Source: an uncultured Erysipelotrichaceae bacterium (GTDB lineage: Bacteria > Bacillota_I > Bacilli_A > Erysipelotrichales > Erysipelotrichaceae). From it: 7,867 nt of DNA. Both the position numbers and the translations under genes were made by a program. Shown piece by piece: positions 1-5,481 of this stretch (position 1 is the first letter of the stretch; each line of letters starts with the position of its first letter). The DNA is taken from positions 1 through 7,867 of the forward strand of contig CALFEZ010000079.1 of assembly GCA_937957895.1 (NCBI GenBank), in the 5' to 3' direction. The notes beneath the pieces were generated by a model. That model saw nothing but the letters and a program-made list of their open reading frames with translations. It made no database searches and was not told the origin of the DNA.

Positions 1-517
1 AGTCTTTTCGGATAAGTTTGACTAAATCGGCTGTTTCCGCCCCACCGGAGATGTTGAGGATCTTGGCTCCTGCTTTGATCTTGCCATGGTAGTCATCGTA
101 TTTTGAAATAATCGTGGCAACGATCGGGATATCGACCCGTGAGCGGATCAGCTGGATGTTTTCATTGTCCATCGGGGCATTGACGACGACTCCGTATGCT
201 CCATGCAGTTCTGCCTGCAATGCGATGTTGGCCGAACGAAGTCCTCTGGTCGCTCCGCCTCCAACACCGACAAACACCGGTACCGAAGCGACATCCAAGA
301 TCGCATCATTGATATAGAGCTGCGGAGTAAATGGATACACGGCAATGATGGCATCGGCATTGTGGTTGGCAATGATCGATACATCGGTAGAATAAAGCAG
401 TGACTTGATCAGTTTACCCATGACCAGGATGCCTGTGCAGTTTTCGATTTCTTTGGGTACTTTGATCGTTCTGGATTTGATCTCGACGATCACTTCGGGT
501 GCGAAACGTTCACTCAT
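1..517 (-). CDS. Conserved TIM-barrel-like protein of unknown function, 3' end cut by window edge
   Basis: The first 172 codons are visible, from an ATG at 517-515, with no stop before the left edge. The start is fixed by AGGAGG seven bases upstream. The protein is rich in short hydrophobic beta strands alternating with helices. It carries RTIKVP (16-21), the run NADAIIAVYPFTPQ (53-66), a glycine-rich turn GVGGGATRG (84-92), GAYGVVVNAP (107-116), VDIPIVATIIS (128-138) and AGAKILNISGGAETADLV (149-166). That pattern resembles a beta/alpha barrel with phosphate-binding glycine loops. I recall similar Firmicutes proteins carrying only a vague 'hydrolase' label, and I cannot assign a substrate. 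The terminator of the upstream gene and an own promoter candidate suggest it is transcribed separately. Sampled lines look slightly richer in G+C than the operon to the right. Confidence is high that it is a real gene and low for any activity. Confidence 0.85.
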   Translation of the reverse strand, partial: MSERFAPEVIVEIKSRTIKVPKEIENCTGILVMGKLIKSLLYSTDVSIIANHNADAIIAVYPFTPQLYINDAILDVASVPVFVGVGGGATRGLRSANIALQAELHGAYGVVVNAPMDNENIQLIRSRVDIPIVATIISKYDDYHGKIKAGAKILNISGGAETADLVKLIRKD

Positions 518-524
518 GATCCGA

Positions 525-530
525 CCTCCT
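525..530 (-). promoter_or_regulatory. Ribosome binding site of the TIM-barrel-like gene
   Basis: AGGAGG on the minus strand lies seven bases before the ATG at 517. It decides the start of a gene whose other end is outside the window. Confidence 0.8.
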
Positions 531-550
531 TTTGACCTCTGTGTATCTAC

Positions 551-579
551 ATCTTAACAAGAATGGAAGTGTTTGTCTT
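551..579 (-). promoter_or_regulatory. Weak sigma-A-type promoter candidate for the TIM-barrel-like gene
   Basis: On the minus strand a -35-like AAGACA (579-574) is followed after 17 bases by a -10-like TAAGAT (556-551). Each box matches the consensus at four of six positions. It sits between the upstream terminator and the ribosome binding site, where a promoter is expected. The match is modest and other placements are possible. Confidence 0.3.
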
Positions 580-610
580 AGATGACACACAACTTGGCAG
601 CTTAATGGAT

Positions 611-640
611 AAGAAAAAGACTTCATTCAACTGAAGTCTT
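611..640 (-). terminator. Intrinsic terminator overlapping the stop codon of the acetyltransferase gene
   Basis: Read on the minus strand, a perfect 9-bp inverted repeat (AAGACTTCA at 640-632, TGAAGTCTT at 625-617) encloses a six-base loop. The T-rich tail TTTCTT follows (616-611), giving an overall TCTTTTTCTT. The stem starts inside the TAA stop (641-639), so terminator and stop codon share bases. The stem is only moderately GC-rich, but the arms are perfect and the orientation fits. Confidence 0.75.
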
Positions 641-1514
641 AGAAAACTTTCTTGTACACCTGTCTTTTAGCAATGGTCTTGAACCCGATCTTTTCATAGT
701 AACCGACACTACCCCCAAAGCAGTATGTCGCCCCGTATGCTTTGGTTTTTTTGATGCCTTCAGACAAGGCACAAGTAGCCAACCCAAGTTTTCGATATGC
801 AGGCATGGTTGCCAGTGGTTCAAGGTAGGCGTAGTGGTTGTGGGTATCTACCCACATACCGGCATAACATGCATAATCACCGTTAGGAGCTTTGATGATC
901 GTCGTCAGATGCTTGTCAAAGTGAGGTCCGGATTGCATGATCCATCGGCCATCCAGATCATCATCGGGTTCTCCTTCATGATCGAACCCTTTCCAAAGAC
1001 ATTCATTGATTTTGATTAGATCATTTTCCTCTTCAAGCGAAATGGCACTAAACCCTTCGGGTAGAATACTTTCAACGAAAGGCTGCTCGTAATCGAAGAT
1101 AGTGATGTCTTCGTCATCGATAAGAGCATATCCACTTTCATTGAGCAATTCTATCTTTTCTTTCTCATGATCGACCACCCACACATACAAGACCCTTTGA
1201 CCGTCTTTGACGATCGATATCTCTTCTTCTGCCAACTTCAGCATCATCGGCAACAAAGAAGAATGATCTTTGTCGTGTACCAGATATGCTTCACCCGGTT
1301 TCATCTCATACCCGACAAAACCAACGATACGATCGTCTTGCTCGATGATCTGCATGCGATGAGCCTGATAGTGAGAAAACAACGGATGTGTTTGGGCATA
1401 TTCAAAAAACTGAGGGAGAAAATAGCTGTTTAGATGATGCATGTCGTATTGTTGTTGAAGGAACTCGTAAACCTTCTGAAAATCACTCAACAACTTGTAT
1501 CTTCTTGTGTTCAA
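639..1514 (-). CDS. Two-lobed GNAT-family N-acetyltransferase
   Basis: A 291-residue protein of the GNAT superfamily, which transfers an acetyl group from acetyl-CoA to an amine; the substrate is unknown. The C-terminal half (about 155-291) carries the acetyl-CoA-binding motif: a beta strand YAYLEPLATMPAYR (228-241) running into R241-K-L-G244-L-A246 and the following helix. It closes with the typical GYYEKIGFK (271-279). The N-terminal half (about 1-145) has a weaker GNAT-like pattern (IVGFVGYEM at 63-71, ELLNESGYALID at 122-133) with no clear pyrophosphate loop, so it is probably a degenerate second lobe. No signal peptide or membrane segment is seen, so it is probably cytoplasmic. The start is TTG, chosen because AAGGAGG lies just ahead; the next Met (residue 25) has no comparable site. 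It follows the regulator gene by 116 bases and ends in an intrinsic terminator. Nothing in it points to the glycerol-phosphate operon. Confidence 0.85.
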   Translation of the reverse strand: MNTRRYKLLSDFQKVYEFLQQQYDMHHLNSYFLPQFFEYAQTHPLFSHYQAHRMQIIEQDDRIVGFVGYEMKPGEAYLVHDKDHSSLLPMMLKLAEEEISIVKDGQRVLYVWVVDHEKEKIELLNESGYALIDDEDITIFDYEQPFVESILPEGFSAISLEEENDLIKINECLWKGFDHEGEPDDDLDGRWIMQSGPHFDKHLTTIIKAPNGDYACYAGMWVDTHNHYAYLEPLATMPAYRKLGLATCALSEGIKKTKAYGATYCFGGSVGYYEKIGFKTIAKRQVYKKVF

Positions 1515-1519
1515 AATAA

Positions 1520-1526
1520 CCTCCTT
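1520..1526 (-). promoter_or_regulatory. Strong ribosome binding site that decides a TTG start
   Basis: AAGGAGG on the minus strand stands five bases before the TTG at 1514-1512. A strong Shine-Dalgarno compensates for the weak initiation codon and is the reason for choosing this start. Confidence 0.75.
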
Positions 1527-1630
1527 GCCTGATATCTTTGCTGTCGTTCAATTTCATCAACTGAAATCGTTGTCTAAAGTATTGATTCCATACACCAATG
1601 GTTAACTGAAACAAACGAAAACATGCACGA

Positions 1631-2398
1631 TCAGATCACTTCGATGTTGTGCATTTTAGCGACATTTCTGTACACTTCAGGAAAATCATCGTCCACGATA
1701 AAAGCATCAAACGTATCAATATCCGTCATTTTCACCAATGAAATCTTATCGAATTTTGAACTGTCCGTCACAAGGTATATTTTCCTACTGATCTGCGTCA
1801 GCACACGATTGACATTCACTTCATCGATCAAAGGGTGTGTCACACCGCTTTTGACGCAAACAGCAACTACACCATAAAACAACTTATCAACACTGAACTT
1901 TTCTAAAAAGGCTTCAGCGTCAGATCCATAAAAAGATCCTGATAAACTCCGAAGTTTCCCGCCTGGCATATAGACATTGATAAATGGCTTTGTGGAAGCT
2001 TTGATGGCGATATTCAATGAAAGAGTGATAAGGTTGATCGATTGGAAGTTGTCGATATAGTCAAGGATGAGCTCAACCGTACTCCCTGCATTCAGTGCAA
2101 TGGTATCTCCTTCTTCGATCAGTGCCGCGGCTTTTTTTGCGATGATCCTTTTTGCTTCAAGATTTTGAGTTCTCTTTTTGGAAAGCTCGATCTCCATGAT
2201 GCTTTTGTAGATTTGATTATCCGCTGCGATCGCTCCACCATACGTCAACTTGACATTGTAGTTTTGTGTAAGGTACTTCAAATCACGCCGAATCGTCACT
2301 TCACCGACATTGTACTTATGTGCCAACTCACTCACCTGAACAGAACCATTTTTCATGATGGTTTCCAGGATTTCTTTGCGTCTTTCAAGATATATCAT
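1631..2398 (-). CDS. DeoR/GlpR-family transcriptional repressor
   Basis: A 255-residue regulator with the standard DeoR architecture and length. Residues 1-57 form the winged helix-turn-helix: YLERRKEIL, the recognition region VSELAHKYNVGEVTIRRDLKYL (22-43), then KLTYGGA (50-56). Residues from about 75 to 235 form the sugar-phosphate-sensing domain of the ribose-5-phosphate isomerase fold. It shows NAGSTVELI (103-111), where most members have GTT, then PGGKLR (145-150), the conserved E193 in HPLIDEVNVNRVL, and DSSKF (212-216). The family usually represses an adjacent sugar or polyol operon and is released by a phosphorylated intermediate. Placed just after a glycerol-3-phosphate oxidation operon, a GlpR-like role with a glycerol or triose phosphate as effector is inferred, not shown. 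An in-frame ATG four codons upstream is rejected because it overlaps the GGAGG that serves this start. The gene has its own promoter candidate. Confidence 0.92.
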   Translation of the reverse strand: MIYLERRKEILETIMKNGSVQVSELAHKYNVGEVTIRRDLKYLTQNYNVKLTYGGAIAADNQIYKSIMEIELSKKRTQNLEAKRIIAKKAAALIEEGDTIALNAGSTVELILDYIDNFQSINLITLSLNIAIKASTKPFINVYMPGGKLRSLSGSFYGSDAEAFLEKFSVDKLFYGVVAVCVKSGVTHPLIDEVNVNRVLTQISRKIYLVTDSSKFDKISLVKMTDIDTFDAFIVDDDFPEVYRNVAKMHNIEVI

Positions 2399-2403
2399 AT
2401 CAA

Positions 2404-2408
2404 CCTCC
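2404..2408 (-). promoter_or_regulatory. Ribosome binding site fixing the regulator start
   Basis: GGAGG on the minus strand lies five bases before the ATG at 2398-2396. It falls inside the four-codon extension that begins at 2410, which shows that the downstream ATG is the real start. Confidence 0.75.
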
Positions 2409-2410
2409 AT

Positions 2411-2571
2411 GCCATATTATATTACATATGATTATATATCAATTAGCAAGATTATGCGATTTTTCTTGGAAGTTGCAGGTTTGAATGAGTAAAAAACATT
2501 CATATCTTCAGCTAAAAACATTGAACATGAATCAATCAAAAAACAGAACGAATCAGAAGAAGGCTTACATG
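2411..2571 (-). other. AT-rich spacer between the operon and the regulator gene
   Basis: This 161-base spacer carries the regulator promoter near its low-coordinate end and no coding sequence I can support. It includes a short inverted repeat, CATAT and ATATG eight bases apart (2430-2413 on the minus strand), over the presumed -10 region, where an autoregulatory operator could sit. It also holds a six-base inverted repeat TGAATG/CATTCA around 2483-2503 without a following T-run. No convincing terminator for the operon is visible, so read-through into the regulator is possible. Confidence 0.4.
2421..2449 (-). promoter_or_regulatory. Promoter candidate for the DeoR-family regulator
   Basis: On the minus strand TTGCTA (2449-2444) and TGTAAT (2426-2421) are 17 bases apart, matching the -35 and -10 consensus at four and five positions. 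Initiation would fall near 2414, about 16 bases before the ATG and just upstream of the ribosome binding site. Two nearby TATAAT boxes (2436-2431 and 2421-2416) are alternatives. The first has no good -35 partner, and the second would start transcription too close to the ribosome binding site. Confidence 0.5.
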
Positions 2572-3699
2572 CTACACTATCAACTCCAGATAGTAAGAGA
2601 CCTTCCCCACTTCTTTATGTCGTTGCAATGTTTCATATGCAAACGGTTCAAATGCGATGATCCGATCTTGCGTTCCTTTTTTGATATCACTGATTGCATC
2701 AGACTTTATTTGCTCCAATACTGATGGTTCGATACCCAAGATCGCATATTCAGCGGAAAGTGGTTTTTGCCATATCGTTACTTGGTTTATTCTGCGATCG
2801 GCATTCAATAGTGGTGTAAACTCTGCACAGTTTTTGATCCGCTCTTCGGTTAGGTTGATCACTAAGTCATTGATCGTGTTTTCCTTGCGTAAAAATCTCG
2901 TGTAAAAGCTTCCGGCATACAAATATACTTTTTCTTCTACTTCAAGTCTTTCAATCTGATCAAGTATGCTAATGACTTTGATATCATGATCCAATCCTAG
3001 TTTTCGTACAAACACATCCAGGACATATTGCGCTTGACCGGTCAATGTGATGATCGTATCGATATCTTTGTTTTTAAGATATTCAATAAGCTTTCTCAAA
3101 TGTTCTGTCCCCTGATCGACTAGACCATACACAAAATATTCCCAACCAAGAAATGTTGCTTTTATTTCAGGGTAGAACGATATGTTCTTTCTTTTGAAGA
3201 ACTCACCGACACTTCGAGCTGAATGACTGACATGCTTGTAGGTAGCATCATCGAGCATCAAGTAGGTTTTTGATTCGGAAGATACAGGCATGAATCTGTT
3301 CCATGCGGTGTCAAGTTCTTCTTCTACCTCGTATAGATGACCCTGATGTTGTTCTAACATCTTTAAAAATCCTTCTATCAGTTCTTTACTGCACCCTTTT
3401 TCAACCATCATCTGTCTCGAAAGGATCATGACATCCGTAAAATCCTCCGGTGATTCTCCAAAATTCTGCCAACGTTCTCCTTGTCTTGAAAGGATCGATT
3501 TGAAAAGAATCTTGGATATGTAGTTGTTTGCCTGTAATTCGTTTTTATAGACCGCACGTGCTAACTGTACCTTCCTTGATGGGTAATCATGCATCATTTT
3601 GGTAGCACGAAACTCTGGGCAATAACTCAATCCTTGCTCCATATGCAACACTTGTTTGTCCAGTTTCATTTCATAGTCTTGCATTGTAAAGTTGCTCAT
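2572..3699 (-). CDS. Cysteine-depleted homologue of GlcF/GlpC/HdrD-type iron-sulphur (CCG-domain) proteins
   Basis: A 375-residue protein whose layout follows the iron-sulphur subunits of glycolate oxidase, anaerobic glycerol-3-phosphate dehydrogenase and heterodisulphide reductase: an N-terminal double-cluster ferredoxin region, then two CCG domains. By eye, CPEFRAT (27-33) with SRKVQLARAV (41-50) matches the CPTYR...SPRGRI stretch of the first cluster, and SPEDF (83-87) sits where CP of the second is expected. FLG (183-185) replaces CCG, TGQA (220-223) replaces CxxC, YAGS (261-264) replaces HDPC, and EPFAYETL (351-358) replaces CPFCYETL. Only three cysteines remain (27, 103, 291), so it cannot hold the usual clusters. 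It starts within the stop codon of the oxidase gene (ATGA overlap), the junction typical of FAD and Fe-S subunits made together. Inference: a subunit of that oxidase kept for assembly, docking or regulation. The open frame is intact, so it is not a pseudogene. The family assignment rests on pattern matching, without a search. Confidence 0.7.
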   Translation of the reverse strand: MSNFTMQDYEMKLDKQVLHMEQGLSYCPEFRATKMMHDYPSRKVQLARAVYKNELQANNYISKILFKSILSRQGERWQNFGESPEDFTDVMILSRQMMVEKGCSKELIEGFLKMLEQHQGHLYEVEEELDTAWNRFMPVSSESKTYLMLDDATYKHVSHSARSVGEFFKRKNISFYPEIKATFLGWEYFVYGLVDQGTEHLRKLIEYLKNKDIDTIITLTGQAQYVLDVFVRKLGLDHDIKVISILDQIERLEVEEKVYLYAGSFYTRFLRKENTINDLVINLTEERIKNCAEFTPLLNADRRINQVTIWQKPLSAEYAILGIEPSVLEQIKSDAISDIKKGTQDRIIAFEPFAYETLQRHKEVGKVSYYLELIV

Positions 3700-5105
3700 A
3701 AACCAAGAACCCCCTTGTTCAAAATCCCTTTAGGATCTAACGCTTTCTTTATCTTTTTCATCACTTCAGGACCTTCCTCGCCATACTCGAGAGGCATGTA
3801 TGAAGCTTTGGCTTTACCTGTACCATGGTGATGGGATACATTACCGCCATTTGCGATACTAGCCTCGATCGCCACTTTCAAACATTCCTGATAACGTCTT
3901 TCACCTTCAATATCATCTCCTCCGGTTTTTGCATGGAAGATGACATAGACACTCGAGCCTGAGTGATACACATGCGAAAAATGACAATCCACGACATCAC
4001 ACAAAGGTTCCAGTGCTTTTCTCATTTCTGACCACACCTGGATGATCTTATCCCAAGGAGCCGCAACTTCGACCGCATCGGATGTTCCTCCGCGAAGCAC
4101 ATCGTAATCGAGCATTTTTTTGGTGCTGAACCTTGTTTCAAACCATTCTTTGGCTGCCTTTTCTCCTTTGTATCTTGCTCCAAAGGCAATACACGTTTCA
4201 TGTACGATCTTTCGCTCTAAATCAACCATTTCTTTTAATCCTTCAAATCCCAAAATCAGAAGTGCATAATCTTTCTCAAATCCATATTTGTGGATCTTGT
4301 GTTCTGCTTCGACTTCATCATATAGTCGAATGACAGGTGGTTTGATTCCCTTTTGGATGAAACTCCTTATTGCCTCGATGCCACTTTCCGTATTTGGGAA
4401 GGTGTATGTTTCAAATGCTCTTTTTTCGGCGATTGGATAAATGTACATCTCTGCTTTTGTAACGATGCCATACACTCCTTCACTTCCCAAAAAGAGTTCT
4501 TTGAGTTCAGGTCCGGATGAACGTTTCGGTGCATCAGGAGTGTTGACGATCTCACCTGTTGGTAAAACAACTTCCAGTGAGTTGATCATATCGTCCATCT
4601 TCCCGTATTTCGTTGAAAAGGTCCCGATGGCTCTTGTTGCAACCATTCCGCCGATCACGGCACTTTGAAATGATTGTGGATAATGACCGCATGTATAACC
4701 TCTTTCATTTAACATGTTTTCAAAGTCAGCTCCCGTGATACCGGCTCCACCTGTTGCTGTCAGGTTGATTGGATTGATGGAGAATTCCTGGAATCTTTTC
4801 ATGTCGATCATGACTTCTTGATTTTCCGGAATGCTGCCTCCAACAATACCGGAGCCACCCCCAAATGGAATGATTCCAACCTCAAACTTGTTGGCCAGCT
4901 TCATGATTTGGCTCAGCTCACTTGTATCGTTGGGTATCAGTATCGCTGATGGCAAGTATTTGTACTTTCCTTGAAGGATCCATTTGTATTCTACAGGATA
5001 GCATCCATGCGCATAAACAAGACGATCCTCTTCGCGTTCGAGTACTTCTACGGTTGGTAATTCTCTTATGATGATTTCAATGAACTTTCGATATCTCTCT
5101 TGCAT
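3696..5105 (-). CDS. FAD-linked oxidase resembling alkyl-dihydroxyacetonephosphate synthase / GlcD
   Basis: A 469-residue flavoprotein of the vanillyl-alcohol-oxidase fold. The FAD-binding domain spans about 50-225: the pyrophosphate loop PFGGGSGIVGGS (80-91), CGHYPQS (139-145), GGMVATRAIG (152-161), STKYGKMDDM (164-173) and LGSEGVYGIVT (206-216). The substrate domain follows, with RLYDE (260-264), TSDAVEVAAPWDKI (341-354), the HHH triad at 425-427, and the C-terminal DPKGILNKG (457-465). GHYPQS, the ATRASG-like segment, RLxD and HHHG recall AGPS more than D-lactate or glycolate oxidases. AGPS swaps the acyl group of acyl-dihydroxyacetone phosphate for a fatty alcohol, whereas bacterial relatives in catabolic operons probably oxidise a hydroxy-acid or polyol phosphate. 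No peroxisomal or signal sequence is seen, so it is cytoplasmic. The start has AAGGAG that overlaps the preceding stop codon. The substrate cannot be settled from sequence; the neighbours favour a glycerol- or triose-phosphate-like compound. Confidence 0.85.
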   Translation of the reverse strand: MQERYRKFIEIIIRELPTVEVLEREEDRLVYAHGCYPVEYKWILQGKYKYLPSAILIPNDTSELSQIMKLANKFEVGIIPFGGGSGIVGGSIPENQEVMIDMKRFQEFSINPINLTATGGAGITGADFENMLNERGYTCGHYPQSFQSAVIGGMVATRAIGTFSTKYGKMDDMINSLEVVLPTGEIVNTPDAPKRSSGPELKELFLGSEGVYGIVTKAEMYIYPIAEKRAFETYTFPNTESGIEAIRSFIQKGIKPPVIRLYDEVEAEHKIHKYGFEKDYALLILGFEGLKEMVDLERKIVHETCIAFGARYKGEKAAKEWFETRFSTKKMLDYDVLRGGTSDAVEVAAPWDKIIQVWSEMRKALEPLCDVVDCHFSHVYHSGSSVYVIFHAKTGGDDIEGERRYQECLKVAIEASIANGGNVSHHHGTGKAKASYMPLEYGEEGPEVMKKIKKALDPKGILNKGVLGL

Positions 5106-5114
5106 GGTTTCTCC

Positions 5115-5480
5115 TTATGTTTTCCTTTTCATGTTTCTTCCGGCAATGATATCCACTCCGGTACCACATATGTCTTTCGCAATGATGTCTCCGGCTTTGA
5201 CCGGTGCCTCCACCTGCAAATGGTGTAACAACTCAAGGCATGTGAACATCATCGATTTCTCTATTTCCTTATTGCTTACGACCGGCAGATTCGGATACAT
5301 GCCATGGTTGATCTTTACCGTTGTCGTCAGCATTCGTTTGGGATTTGTATATTCGTTGATGGCATATTCGGTCCCTTTTTTGCATAGATATCCTTCCGTT
5401 GCATATCCATCTTGATCTAGGGTAAGTGTCCCTTTGCAACTTAGTGGACAGACAATGCATGTATATGATGCTTTTTCCAT
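5115..5480 (-). CDS. DUF1667 (COG3862-type) small iron-sulphur-like protein
   Basis: A 121-residue protein with a compact N-terminal cysteine cluster: C8-x2-C11-P-x2-C15, then C33 in GYLCKKGTEYAINE, a plausible four-cysteine [4Fe-4S] site. The family signature continues with NPKRMLTTTVKI (46-57), LPVVSNKEIEKSMM (64-77) and VKAGDIIAKDICGTGVDIIA (93-112). This family regularly lies beside the dehydrogenase and the NAD(P)/FAD oxidoreductase found here, for example in glycerol clusters of Thermotoga as I recall. A small electron-transfer or assembly subunit of that complex is the usual guess, without biochemical proof known to me. The gene begins one base after the oxidoreductase stop codon, so it is probably translationally coupled. 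Two further cysteines (81 and 104) are present; whether they take part in cluster binding is unknown. Family recognition is confident and function is inferred. Confidence 0.88.
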   Translation of the reverse strand: MEKASYTCIVCPLSCKGTLTLDQDGYATEGYLCKKGTEYAINEYTNPKRMLTTTVKINHGMYPNLPVVSNKEIEKSMMFTCLELLHHLQVEAPVKAGDIIAKDICGTGVDIIAGRNMKRKT

Positions 5481-5481
5481 A

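Noticed and set aside
1555..1575. ATTTCA/TGAAAT inverted repeat between the regulator and acetyltransferase genes as a terminator
   Set aside because: The six-pair AT-rich stem has no following T-run, so it is too weak to call.
2399..2410. ATG at 2410 as the regulator start
   Set aside because: The GGAGG inside this stretch is correctly spaced for the ATG at 2398, and DeoR-family proteins usually begin just before the xxLERRxxIL helix.
2042..2431. Long plus-strand open frame opposite the regulator gene
   Set aside because: It lies wholly antisense to a clear DeoR-family gene, shows no recognisable motif and has unusual composition rich in Cys and Phe. It is a shadow frame, as are the other plus-strand frames.
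2483..2503. TGAATG/CATTCA inverted repeat as the operon terminator
   Set aside because: The stem is only six AT-rich pairs with a nine-base loop, and the T-run lies in the loop and does not follow the stem.
2572..3699. Reading the cysteine-poor gene as a pseudogene
   Set aside because: The frame is uninterrupted over 375 codons, overlaps the upstream gene by ATGA, and retains family framework residues around each lost ligand.
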